Source: an uncultured Prevotellaceae bacterium
GTDB lineage: Bacteria > Bacteroidota > Bacteroidia > Bacteroidales > Bacteroidaceae
Length of the DNA: 61,509 bases
NCBI GenBank assembly: GCA_900321425.1
Contig: ONWA01000003.1
Span: 1-61,509, forward strand
Reading direction: 5' to 3'
Position numbers and translations under genes: made by a program
The notes under the pieces: model-generated
Database searches by the model: none
Told to the model about the DNA's origin: nothing
Seen by the model: only the letters and a program-made list of their open reading frames with translations
In this document: piece by piece, positions 47,823 to 56,175 of the stretch
Position numbering within the stretch: position 1 is the first letter of the stretch
How the letters are laid out: each line of letters begins with the position of its first letter

Positions 47823-48572
47823 CTACCCCTGATGCTCGGTCAGGTAATGCAACAAGGCACCTGTCATCGAAGGATACTTCTCTTGGGGTGCTTCTAGGTC
47901 CACGCGCAGACCAGCCTCCTTGGCTGCCTTCGCTGTAGAAGGGCCAAAGGTTGCAATGGCCACCTTATCTTGCTTGAAATCAGGGAAATTCTTAATCAAT
48001 GATTCTATTCCGGAAGGGCTGAAGAACACCAGCATATCATAATCGAACGTAGCGACCTCCTCAGGAGTGAAGTCGTTACTGATGGTGCGATACATCACAC
48101 ACTCTGTGTGATTCAGCTTCTTGGCATCCAACATCTCCTTGACACTATCGTTATGAACATCACTCATCGGAACGAGATACTTCTCATTCTTATGTTTGAC
48201 CATCGTGGGAAGAAGATCGATCATCTTGCCAGTGTCACCAAAGAACACTTTGCGCTTACGATACTGCACATATTTCTGGATATAAAGTGCAATTGTCTCC
48301 GTCACACAGAAATACTTCATGTCCTCAGGAATCGTCAGACGCATCTCTTTTGCCAATCCGAAGAAGTTGTCGATGGCATGGCGCGAAGTAAACACAATGG
48401 CTGTATGTTCCAAAATGCTGATGCGCTGCTGACGAAACTCCTTAGCTGTCAGTCCTTCTACTTTAATAAAAGGACGAAACACCAACTCAACGTTAAATCG
48501 CTCCGCGATGTCATAATACGGAGACTTGTCACTGGCTGGTTTTGGCTGTGAGACCAAAATTTTCTTTATCAT
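47823..48572 (-). CDS. hemD: Uroporphyrinogen-III synthase
   Basis: 249 aa, two-domain HemD fold: KKILVSQPKPASDKSPYYDI at the start, IVFTSRHAIDNFF (the (T/S)S.nav motif), VTETIALYIQKYV, then MLVFFSPSGIESLIKNF and KVAIATFGPSTAKAAKEAGL in the second half. The enzyme closes and inverts ring D of hydroxymethylbilane to make uroporphyrinogen III. Sequence conservation in this family is low, so the fold pattern and the SPSGIESL / GPSTAKAA blocks carry the call. It is third in the operon M16-DUF4271-hemD-rnpA-yidD, with 4 nt to DUF4271. Confidence 0.92.
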   Translation of the reverse strand: MIKKILVSQPKPASDKSPYYDIAERFNVELVFRPFIKVEGLTAKEFRQQRISILEHTAIVFTSRHAIDNFFGLAKEMRLTIPEDMKYFCVTETIALYIQKYVQYRKRKVFFGDTGKMIDLLPTMVKHKNEKYLVPMSDVHNDSVKEMLDAKKLNHTECVMYRTISNDFTPEEVATFDYDMLVFFSPSGIESLIKNFPDFKQDKVAIATFGPSTAKAAKEAGLRVDLEAPQEKYPSMTGALLHYLTEHQG

Positions 48573-48576
48573 TGTC

Positions 48577-49608
48577 CTAGAAATTTATTTTCAAATGATT
48601 CGTCATCATCACCAAGATACCCCACAGAGCAAGCAAGGGTGTGATTTCGAGGGCACAAAAGTACAAAATAATCTGCAATTTCAGACCGTTTTGTTTAAAA
48701 AAGATACAATAAGTCCTGTAAAAAGACAATATTTTTATTAAAATGATCACTGAAACGCAGCATTTGGTCATGATTCCTAATGGAAGATCACCATAAACCA
48801 GCAAAAGTGCAATCGGTAGTAAGAAGATACCCTCCATCATGATCAACAGCACGAAGGAGTGTACCCATTGTGTATTTTTTTTACTATCCCAGAAAACTTG
48901 GTGCACAAACGAATACAACACTAACTTGAGCACGAAGTACACCAAGAATACCAAAAGGTACAACCACACCAGTGCAAACTGGAAGGTAAGGATAAATGTG
49001 TCGGCAATATGATTGACAGCATAAAAATAAAACAGGATAGAACAAAGCAATCCTGTCTGTAAGACCATCACCAACTCGTAACGCAACTCTTTCGCTGTCT
49101 CTGAGTTCTGCGTGGCAACACGATGGGTATAGAAAAAGTTCTTCAACTCGCGGATGAAGAAAGAACGGACACGGATAAAAGCCCAGATGGCAATGACGAA
49201 ACAGCCCAGAAGGAAAGAGGAAATGACATCGTCGCCCTTGATGGTATAGGGCACAGGGGTACCTGCTATGCCAAACGACTCAGTCTTCAGTTCCGGATGG
49301 AGCAAGGTATCCTTGGAGAAGAAATTCTCGCGATAATACTGGGGGATATCTACATCCATTATACTCTTCCCCACCCCATGACCTGGAAGGTGTAAGGTGT
49401 CAGGACGTTCGCTGTATCGAATCTCTGCAGGCTCAAACCACGCCTGAATGGCGGAGTCCTGCTGAGCAGGTGTAGCATCCTTAGGCAAGGACCGCAGCAC
49501 CTGGTAGGGTGTCTGCGGTCTTGCGGATGGATACTGGACAGAGTCCTGTGAAGGAATCTCTGTCAGTACAGGGATATTCTGTGTGAGCGAATCCTGTTGT
49601 GTCGCCAT
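48577..49608 (-). CDS. DUF4271 family membrane protein
   Basis: 343 aa. The first ~120 residues are polar and Pro/Gln/Ser-rich without a signal peptide. From about residue 130 there are six to seven hydrophobic helices (e.g. VISSFLLGCFVIAIWAFI, LLCSILFYFYAVNHIADTF, FVLLIMMEGIFLLPIALLLV). The C-terminus has the DUF4271-like CIFFKQNGLKLQIILYFCAL with EITPLLALWGILV. The family is a Bacteroidetes inner-membrane protein, nearly always beside hemD, with no proven function. It is 3 nt from the M16 protease gene and 4 nt from hemD, so co-expression is certain if the operon is transcribed. Confidence 0.88.
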   Translation of the reverse strand: MATQQDSLTQNIPVLTEIPSQDSVQYPSARPQTPYQVLRSLPKDATPAQQDSAIQAWFEPAEIRYSERPDTLHLPGHGVGKSIMDVDIPQYYRENFFSKDTLLHPELKTESFGIAGTPVPYTIKGDDVISSFLLGCFVIAIWAFIRVRSFFIRELKNFFYTHRVATQNSETAKELRYELVMVLQTGLLCSILFYFYAVNHIADTFILTFQFALVWLYLLVFLVYFVLKLVLYSFVHQVFWDSKKNTQWVHSFVLLIMMEGIFLLPIALLLVYGDLPLGIMTKCCVSVIILIKILSFYRTYCIFFKQNGLKLQIILYFCALEITPLLALWGILVMMTNHLKINF

Positions 49609-49611
49609 GGA

Positions 49612-52431
49612 TTACTCCGCTGGAAGCATCACCACCTCAGCACGGTTGCCTGCCTTCAACAACTCTGCCATGAATGCACAGATAGACTCTGGTGTCTGAG
49701 CACTAACAAGCTTCTCATAGTCAGTATGAAGATCGATACCATATCGACGCCATTCGTTGATGCAGTTCAACCAGTAGCCGTTTGTCTTCAACTCGTCGCC
49801 ATGATTCTTCAGCATATACTCTTTTACCTTCTGAAGTTTGTCTGCGTCGCAAGTCTTTGTCATTGCTTCCACTTCATCGCGCATAATTTTGACAGCAACA
49901 TCAGACTTCTCCGGCTTCATTGGACAATAGACAAATACCTGTGCTGTCGTCTTGAAGTCGTCACGGCTAACGTCACCTTGCGAGCCAACGGTATAGGCAG
50001 CACTGGCATCTTCGCGGATCTTCTTCAGGTACTCCATACTCAGAATCTGACCTGCCATATCAGCCTTAATACAGTTCTCAAGTGTGTAAGGCATATCTTT
50101 CGTATACCATGACATAACAGCCAAAGCCTTTGGTGTCTCTGCCTTGTGCTTGAAATTATTGACAACAATACCTTTGAAATCGGTACTTACATCCTCACTC
50201 TTCACAATCTTCTTCTGACTGGGCAGGGCAGCAAGATACTGTTCAATGAGCGGACGAATGGTCGCCTCATCATAGTTACCAATGATGGTAAAGGTAAAGG
50301 CAGCGGCATTGGCGGTCTGCTCCTTTGCCATCTGAAGGATGCGGTCGTAGTCTACATTTGCAAGGTCTTCTACTTTCAACGACACACTGCGTGGGTTATG
50401 GGCAGTCATGGTCATCTGCAAAGAGTCACCGAACACACTCTCTGGTTGCAACAGACGATTCTTCAGAGCCACTGCTTTTGTCTCCATAAGATTATCGTAA
50501 GACTTCTGGTCCTTTGCAATATTCGTAAAGTAGAGATAAACAAGCTGGAGCATTGTCTCCACGTCCTTAGGAGTAGAGCTTCCAATCACATTCTGACGAT
50601 TAACATCTAATACAAGTGAAGCACTGGCAATCTTTCCAGCAAGTGCCTTCTCCAATTCAGTATGAGAGAAGTTACCGAGTCCGCTGGCTTCAATCACCTC
50701 GTTGAACATCTTGAAGTTTGCAAAGTCTTTCATTCCATAGAGTGCAGAACCTCCGAAGCCTTCTCCACGAAGGAGAACCTGGTCTTTCTTCAAGTCCGTT
50801 TGCTTCAGAATGACTTTAGCACCGTTAGAAAGTTCAAGCTCTGTATAACCTAAGAGGGCGTTCTTTGTCTCTTTCTTGATAGAACCTTTCTTGGGAAGAA
50901 CCGTCATCAGAGGTTCATCCTTCACATTATCTACATAAGCCTCAATCTGTGCAGAACGCGCTGCTGCAATAGCACCCTTAAGACCTTCTTCAGTAGGATA
51001 TACGGCACCATCTTTTTCTGTATTAAAGCTCAATACAACAAGATTGCTATCATTTGCGGGCAACAGTTGCTTCATCAAGCCATTGATAGCATCCAGAGGC
51101 AACATCGGCACAATCTGCTTCATCGTCTGGTAAGTATAATCAATACTTGGAATGGGCTCATTGTTCAAGAAATGTTGTACATACTGGTTCACAAACTGGC
51201 TGTTAAAGCGCTTGTCCTTGTTGGAATAGCGCTTCTCGAGCTGAGAGATATAATTCTGCTTGAAACGGTTGTACTCTGTACCAGTAAAGCCAAACTCAGC
51301 AGCACGACGAGTTTCTGTGAGAGCTGCCTGAACAGCCTTCTCTATCTGTCCATCCTTAGGTAGCACATCAAGTTCGAAAGCATCTATGCCGCGTGAGAAC
51401 AGGTAATTGTCATCAGATGCGGTAGCCCTAAGATAGGGACTTTCCGGTTTCTCGGAATACTCTTTCAGACGATCGTTAAGCATCGACACAGCAGCACCTT
51501 TGAGGTAGTCGGTCAGCACATAAGCCATAGAATTCTTCATAGAATCTGGGAAAGCCTCGTGCTTCATCATAACCCACACAGTGTTAGTGCGCTGTTCCTT
51601 ATCCTTATCAATTACGAAAATAGGTTCAGCATTGTCGGGAACAGGCTCAGTAACAACCAGTGCACGGTTCTCTGGCAATACAATGGGAGAAAAGAGATTC
51701 TTAATCTTCTGCTCAATCTTATCTACATCAACATCACCTACAATGATGATAGCCTGATTATCAGGACGATACCACTTCTCATAGTAATCACGCAGGAACT
51801 GTGGCTCGAAATTATCGATAATCTCCATCAGACCAATAGGCATACGATGACCGTATTTTGAATTAGGATAAAGCTTAGGCAGGTCACGCTCCAACATACG
51901 CATCTGAGGCGATGTACGCAATCGCCATTCCTCATGGATAACACCACGCTCCTTCTCTATTTCTTCTTTCTCCAGCAACAGACCATCTGCCCAATCGTAG
52001 AGAATCAACAGACAAGAATCCACAATACCCTCACGAGTAGTGGGCACATTAGAGATATTATATACGGTCTCGTCTATACTGGTATAAGCATTCAAGTCGC
52101 CACCGAACTGAATACCAACGCTCTCACACCAGCGCAGCAAGTCGTTGCCCTTGAAGTGCTTAGAACCGTTGAACGCCATGTGCTCCAAGAAGTGAGCCAG
52201 ACCACGCTGGTTGTCATTCTCCTGAATAGAGCCCACACGCTGAGCAATATAGAACTCAGCCCTGTTCTCTGGCCAATTGTTGTGACGAATGTAATAAGTC
52301 AGACCATTATCCAACTTTCCAATACGAACAGCCTCATCAACAGGCACCGGCGGCATCTGCATCTGGGCATTTAGTGCCATTGTGCCCATCATCATGAGCA
52401 TCAAGGCAATCATCATTTGACGAATTTTCAT
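49612..52431 (-). CDS. M16 family zinc metalloprotease (PqqL-like)
   Basis: 939 aa with signal peptide (MMIALMLMMMGTMALNAQ). It has four alpha/beta M16 modules in one chain. The inverted zinc motif HxxEH is in the first module (GLAHFLEHMAFNGSKHF, about residue 80-96), and the downstream Glu lies in INAYTSIDETVYN-type sequence (NAYTSIDETVYNIS). The C-terminal half is an inactive-type domain with ASAAYTVGSQGDVSRDD. PqqL-like proteases sit in the periplasm and degrade peptides; some help iron uptake. It is the first gene of the operon containing hemD, which hints at heme or iron physiology. A -7 box TAATTTTG lies at 52463-52470. Confidence 0.92.
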   Translation of the reverse strand: MKIRQMMIALMLMMMGTMALNAQMQMPPVPVDEAVRIGKLDNGLTYYIRHNNWPENRAEFYIAQRVGSIQENDNQRGLAHFLEHMAFNGSKHFKGNDLLRWCESVGIQFGGDLNAYTSIDETVYNISNVPTTREGIVDSCLLILYDWADGLLLEKEEIEKERGVIHEEWRLRTSPQMRMLERDLPKLYPNSKYGHRMPIGLMEIIDNFEPQFLRDYYEKWYRPDNQAIIIVGDVDVDKIEQKIKNLFSPIVLPENRALVVTEPVPDNAEPIFVIDKDKEQRTNTVWVMMKHEAFPDSMKNSMAYVLTDYLKGAAVSMLNDRLKEYSEKPESPYLRATASDDNYLFSRGIDAFELDVLPKDGQIEKAVQAALTETRRAAEFGFTGTEYNRFKQNYISQLEKRYSNKDKRFNSQFVNQYVQHFLNNEPIPSIDYTYQTMKQIVPMLPLDAINGLMKQLLPANDSNLVVLSFNTEKDGAVYPTEEGLKGAIAAARSAQIEAYVDNVKDEPLMTVLPKKGSIKKETKNALLGYTELELSNGAKVILKQTDLKKDQVLLRGEGFGGSALYGMKDFANFKMFNEVIEASGLGNFSHTELEKALAGKIASASLVLDVNRQNVIGSSTPKDVETMLQLVYLYFTNIAKDQKSYDNLMETKAVALKNRLLQPESVFGDSLQMTMTAHNPRSVSLKVEDLANVDYDRILQMAKEQTANAAAFTFTIIGNYDEATIRPLIEQYLAALPSQKKIVKSEDVSTDFKGIVVNNFKHKAETPKALAVMSWYTKDMPYTLENCIKADMAGQILSMEYLKKIREDASAAYTVGSQGDVSRDDFKTTAQVFVYCPMKPEKSDVAVKIMRDEVEAMTKTCDADKLQKVKEYMLKNHGDELKTNGYWLNCINEWRRYGIDLHTDYEKLVSAQTPESICAFMAELLKAGNRAEVVMLPAE

Positions 52432-52462
52432 AATTTTATGCTTTAAAAAAGTTATTTGGTGG

Positions 52463-52470
52463 CAAAATTA
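52463..52470 (-). promoter_or_regulatory. -7 box for M16-DUF4271-hemD operon
   Basis: TAATTTTG on the minus strand matches TAnnTTTG, 31 nt before the ATG at 52431. The -33 element is not evident. Confidence 0.55.
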
Positions 52471-52509
52471 CAAATATTTCTGCATTCTGACACAGAAAGC
52501 AAAAAAAAA

Positions 52510-53436
52510 CTAACAGTTTTCACCTTTTTTCATATTTCGCGGATGGTGTTCCAAGATTTCCCTACGCAGAGCAGAGGTATCGATATGGGTATAAATTTCA
52601 GTGGTACCAATACTCTCATGACCTAAAAGAGCTTGGATGATTCGCAGGTCGGCACCCCCTTCAAGCAAAGCTGTAGCAAAGGAGTGGCGCAAGGTATGAG
52701 GACTGATTGTCTTTTGGATACCTGCTTCCTCAGCCAACCGTTTGATCATAATCAGAATCATCGTACGGGTGAGATGTGCGCCTCTTCGGTTTAAAAAGAC
52801 ATAATCTTCCTCGCCAGGCTTGATCTTCATCTGCTGACGGTCGTCGAACCAAAAAGACAATTCCTTGACGGCTTTGGGTGAGATGGGAACCAACCGTTCC
52901 TTACTGCCCTTTCCCCATACCCTGACATACTCGTCATCCAAATAGAGGTTCGACAATTTCAACTGCACCAGCTCGCTGACACGTAAACCGCAAGAGAACA
53001 GCACCTCGATAATGGCACGGTTTCTGTGGCCCTCCCATTTCGACAAGTCGATCTGGGCTTCTAAGAGGTCTACCTCTTCCGTTGACAGTACCTCAGGCAG
53101 ATGGGCCCCAATCTTTGGTGACTCCAACAGTTCCGAGGGATCATCCTCGCGAAAGCCATCCAACTGCAGAAAATGGAAAAACTGTCGAACACCACTCAGG
53201 ATGCGACACTGAGAACGGGCATGAATACCGATATCGTGAAGACCAGCTGCAAAATGCTGCAAATCTTCCAAAGTCACCTCCAGCACGTCGCGGTTCTCCA
53301 TACGCAGATAATTCAGCAGTTTGTCCAAGTCGCGCTGATAGGCATCCAACGTATTGGGCGAGAAACCACGTTGCAGTCTCAGGTATCTCATATAGGCTTT
53401 GAGAATATTCATTCCCGTTTTCTTGTCTGTTTCCAT
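52510..53436 (-). CDS. xerD: Tyrosine recombinase XerD
   Basis: 308 aa from the ATG at 53436 (METDKKTGMNILKAYMRYL); the frame extends to 53472 but would pass through the -7 box. A SAM-like N-terminal core-binding domain (FSPNTLDAYQRDLDKLLNYL) precedes the catalytic domain: first Arg in SCGLRVSELVQLKLSNL, HTLRHSFATALLEGGADLR (HxxR), the LLGHES(I)GTT His and the nucleophile in TTEIYTHID. With XerC it resolves chromosome dimers at dif. The length fits XerD rather than a phage integrase, and there is no nearby phage or integron signal. Divergent from aroQ with overlapping promoters. Confidence 0.9.
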   Translation of the reverse strand: METDKKTGMNILKAYMRYLRLQRGFSPNTLDAYQRDLDKLLNYLRMENRDVLEVTLEDLQHFAAGLHDIGIHARSQCRILSGVRQFFHFLQLDGFREDDPSELLESPKIGAHLPEVLSTEEVDLLEAQIDLSKWEGHRNRAIIEVLFSCGLRVSELVQLKLSNLYLDDEYVRVWGKGSKERLVPISPKAVKELSFWFDDRQQMKIKPGEEDYVFLNRRGAHLTRTMILIMIKRLAEEAGIQKTISPHTLRHSFATALLEGGADLRIIQALLGHESIGTTEIYTHIDTSALRREILEHHPRNMKKGENC

Positions 53437-53445
53437 TAATTTTAT

Positions 53446-53453
53446 TACTTTTG
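53446..53453 (+). promoter_or_regulatory. -7 box for aroQ operon
   Basis: TACTTTTG matches TAnnTTTG, 24 nt upstream of the aroQ ATG at 53478. No good -33 TTTG. It lies 6 bp from the opposing xerD -7 box. Confidence 0.6.
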
Positions 53454-53459
53454 CACTTG

Positions 53460-53490
53460 CAAAGATACGCATTTAATATGAAAATACAAA
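53460..53490 (-). promoter_or_regulatory. Promoter for xerD, -33 box inside aroQ
   Basis: Minus strand TTTG (53490-53487), a 19-bp spacer and TATCTTTG (53467-53460). The -33 box falls inside the first codons of aroQ. Confidence 0.75.
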
Positions 53491-53903
53491 TTATCAACGG
53501 TCCGAACCTCAATCTTTTAGGCACAAGAGAGCCTGGGATCTACGGTTCCTCCTCCTTCGACAGCTATCTGCCAACCTTACGTCAACAGTATGCTGACATC
53601 CAACTCGACTACTTCCAGAGTAATATCGAGGGAGAGCTGATTAACAAGATGCAGGAAGTGGGGTTCTGCTATGATGGCATCGTGCTCAACGCAGGTGCCT
53701 ATACACATACCAGTATAGCACTGCAAGACTGCATCCGCTCCCTCAAGTGCCCAGTTATTGAGGTACATATCTCCAATGTACACCAACGTGAGGAGTTTCG
53801 CCACAAGTCGCTCATCAGTTGCGCCTGCAAGGGCGTCATCTGCGGCTTCGGACTTGACAGCTACCGTTTGGCCATTGAGGCACTCCGCCACGCTGACCAA
53901 TAA
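53478..53903 (+). CDS. aroQ: Type II 3-dehydroquinate dehydratase
   Basis: 141 aa. Family start MKIQIINGPNLNLLGTREPG with the lid region EPGIYGSSSF (catalytic Tyr), then the VLNAGAYTHTSIALQDC (Asn) and VIEVHISNVHQREEFRHKS (His and Arg) motifs. The enzyme dehydrates 3-dehydroquinate to 3-dehydroshikimate in aromatic amino-acid synthesis, as a dodecamer in the cytosol. The length is standard. The O-methyltransferase gene follows after 12 nt and rbfA after that, so it heads a short operon on the plus strand. Confidence 0.95.
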   Translation: MKIQIINGPNLNLLGTREPGIYGSSSFDSYLPTLRQQYADIQLDYFQSNIEGELINKMQEVGFCYDGIVLNAGAYTHTSIALQDCIRSLKCPVIEVHISNVHQREEFRHKSLISCACKGVICGFGLDSYRLAIEALRHADQ

Positions 53904-53915
53904 TCAAATATCCTC

Positions 53916-54548
53916 ATGACCCTCGACGACTATATCCTGCAGCACTCCGACCCAGAGCCCGACTACCTCTACCGGCTCTTCAGGGCAACGAATATCCACA
54001 CCATCCACGGAAGGATGGCCAGTGGACATTTGCAGGGGAGGTTTCTGAAGATGCTGGTCCACATGATTCGTCCGAAGAATATCCTCGAGGTGGGTACATT
54101 CAGCGGCTATAGTGCCATCTCCATGGCAGAAGGACTGGAGGACGACGGCCATCTGTACACCTTTGAAATCAACGATGAAATGGAGGATTTCACCCGTCCG
54201 TGGATAGAGGGATCGCCGGTAGCCGACAAGATCACCTTTCTGATAGGCGATGCTAACATCGAAGCACCCAAGTTGGACATCCTCTTCGATATGGCCTTCA
54301 TCGATGGCGACAAACGCACCTACCAACAGACCTTTGAAATGGTGATGTCGGTGCTGCGCCCAGGTGGTTTCATCCTTGCCGACAACACACTATGGGACGG
54401 GCATGTGGTGGACAGCCACTACGACCACGACCAACAGACCAAGGGAATTGAGGACTTCAACGATGCTATCGCCAGCGATCCGCGCATCGAAAGGGTGCTC
54501 CTGCCCCTGCGCGACGGACTGACATTGATTCGTAAAAAACAAATATGA
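53916..54548 (+). CDS. SAM-dependent O-methyltransferase (class I)
   Basis: 210 aa. SAM-binding motif ILEVGTFSGYSAISMAEG, the YTFEINDEMEDFTRPW acidic loop, MAFIDGDKRTYQQTF and a PGGFILADNTLWDGHV block match the O-methyltransferase family 3 (caffeoyl-CoA OMT/TrmR-like). The DGDK and DNTLW residues bind the divalent metal. Natural substrate cannot be read; bacterial members methylate catechol-type compounds or tRNA hydroxyuridine (TrmR), and the latter fits a neighbour such as rbfA. It lies 12 nt after aroQ and 19 nt before rbfA. Confidence 0.9.
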   Translation: MTLDDYILQHSDPEPDYLYRLFRATNIHTIHGRMASGHLQGRFLKMLVHMIRPKNILEVGTFSGYSAISMAEGLEDDGHLYTFEINDEMEDFTRPWIEGSPVADKITFLIGDANIEAPKLDILFDMAFIDGDKRTYQQTFEMVMSVLRPGGFILADNTLWDGHVVDSHYDHDQQTKGIEDFNDAIASDPRIERVLLPLRDGLTLIRKKQI

Positions 54549-54567
54549 TTCTTTAAACATTCTTCCT

Positions 54568-54903
54568 ATGCAAGAAACAAGACAGAATAAGATAGCACGA
54601 CTGCTACAGAAAGAGTTGAGTATTATTTTTCAACAGCAAACCCGTATGATGCACGGGGTGATGGTGTCGGTCACCCGCACCAAGGTATCACCCGATCTCA
54701 GCATCTGCACCGCCTACCTCAGCATTTTCCCCAGTGAGAAGGGAGAGGAACTCCTGCAGAATATCAATGCCAATGAGAAGACCATCCGTTACGAATTGGG
54801 GACCCGAGTGCGCCATCAACTGAGAATCATCCCCGAACTCCGTTTCTTCATTGATGACTCCCTCGACTATATCGAGCGCATTGACGAACTGTTGAAAAAA
54901 TAA
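54568..54903 (+). CDS. rbfA: 30S ribosome-binding factor A
   Basis: 111 aa, KH-like fold. The N-terminus ETRQNKIARLLQKELSIIFQ, the VMVSVTRTKVSPDLSICTAY strand-turn region and RYELGTRVRHQLRIIPELRF carry the RbfA signature, ending FIDDSLDYIERIDELL. It is a cold-shock maturation factor that binds the 5' end of 16S rRNA in 30S precursors. It sits between the O-methyltransferase and an ABC permease (12 nt). No nusA/infB neighbour as in proteobacteria. Confidence 0.95.
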   Translation: MQETRQNKIARLLQKELSIIFQQQTRMMHGVMVSVTRTKVSPDLSICTAYLSIFPSEKGEELLQNINANEKTIRYELGTRVRHQLRIIPELRFFIDDSLDYIERIDELLKK

Positions 54904-54915
54904 ACCAAGACAGAC

Positions 54916-56151
54916 GTGAACTTCCCGTTTTTCATTGCCAGGCGCTACCTGTTCTCTAAGAAGTCTACCCACGCTATCAACATCATCAGTTGTATCAGTG
55001 CGGTAGGCGTGGCCATTGCCACCATGGCACTGGTAATCACCCTGAGCATTTTCAACGGGTTTCACGATCTGGTAGCTTCATTCTTTACCTCTTTCGACCC
55101 ACAGATCAAGGTGGTTCCTGTCAAGGGAAAGACAGTGGCCGCCGATGACCCCGTGTTGAAAAAGATTCGTATGCTCCCCCAGGTAGCGGTGGCTACCGAA
55201 TGTGTTGAGGATCAGGCACTGGCGGTATACGGTGATCAACAGGCAATGGTGAAAATCAAGGGAGTGGACGATAATTTCCAGGAGCTCACGCACATCAAAG
55301 AGATCCTGGTGGGCGATGGTGATTTCACGCTTCACGCTGCCGATATGTCGTATGGCATCCCTGGCATCCGTATCGCAGACATACTAGGCTTCGGATACTA
55401 CTATGACCACCCTCTCCGCATCTTTGCGCCCCGACGGGAAGGACAGTTGAATATGGCCAATCCCACAGAAGGATTTGTGGAGGACGAGCTCTATTCCCCA
55501 GGGGTACTCTTTAACGTCAAACAAGCGAAATATGATGGCACTTATATCCTCACAGACATCGCTTTCGCCCGTCGACTGTTTGAGCAGCAAGGGATGCTGT
55601 CGTCGTTGGAAATCCGCCTGAAGCCAGGCAGCTCTTTCGAGAATGTGAAGGCAGAAATGGTGAAGATTGCAGGCGACCGTTTCCGCGTCCTCGACCGTTT
55701 CGAGCAACAGGACGACACCTTTAAAATTATGAAGATTGAGAAACTGATGGCTTATATCTTCCTCACCTTCATCCTCATCGTGGCCTGCTTTAATCTGATA
55801 GGCAGTCTCTCAATGCTGATCATCGACAAAAAGGAAGATATTACCACCTTGCGTAACTTAGGTGCCGACGACCGACAAATCACCCATATCTTCCTCTTTG
55901 AAGGACGTATCATCTCCGCCATCGGAGCCATCATCGGCATTCTCATCGGACTACTTCTCTGCTGGTTGCAGCAACGCTACGGTATTGTGTCCTTAGGAAA
56001 TGCTGAAGGGGCCTTCGTCGTCAATGCCTATCCTGTTAGTGTTCATCCTGAGGATATCCTCCTCATCTTCATCACCGTGATGGTGGTCAGCTGGCTCTCC
56101 GTATGGTATCCCGTACGGCACTTTGCCAAGATGCAAATTAGAAATTCATAA
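54916..56151 (+). CDS. FtsX-like ABC permease (LolC/LolE type)
   Basis: 411 aa with a GTG start at 54916, 12 nt after the rbfA stop. The NFPFFIARRYLFSKKSTHAI start and the VAIATMALVITLSIFNGFHD helix are the LolC/E N-terminal helix, followed by a periplasmic MacB-like domain of ~220 residues and three C-terminal helices (AYIFLTFILIVACFNLIGSL, the MLIIDKKEDITTLRNLGADD loop, and the last two helices). It would release lipoproteins from the inner membrane with a LolD ATPase coded elsewhere. It shares the plus-strand run from aroQ. Confidence 0.9.
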   Translation: MNFPFFIARRYLFSKKSTHAINIISCISAVGVAIATMALVITLSIFNGFHDLVASFFTSFDPQIKVVPVKGKTVAADDPVLKKIRMLPQVAVATECVEDQALAVYGDQQAMVKIKGVDDNFQELTHIKEILVGDGDFTLHAADMSYGIPGIRIADILGFGYYYDHPLRIFAPRREGQLNMANPTEGFVEDELYSPGVLFNVKQAKYDGTYILTDIAFARRLFEQQGMLSSLEIRLKPGSSFENVKAEMVKIAGDRFRVLDRFEQQDDTFKIMKIEKLMAYIFLTFILIVACFNLIGSLSMLIIDKKEDITTLRNLGADDRQITHIFLFEGRIISAIGAIIGILIGLLLCWLQQRYGIVSLGNAEGAFVVNAYPVSVHPEDILLIFITVMVVSWLSVWYPVRHFAKMQIRNS

Positions 56152-56175
56152 ATAAAACACAAACTACATATCGCC

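Noticed and set aside
52510-53436. XerD as a mobile-element integrase
   Set aside because: Length, start and neighbours (aroQ, M16/hemD operon) fit the housekeeping recombinase; no attachment sites or phage genes nearby.
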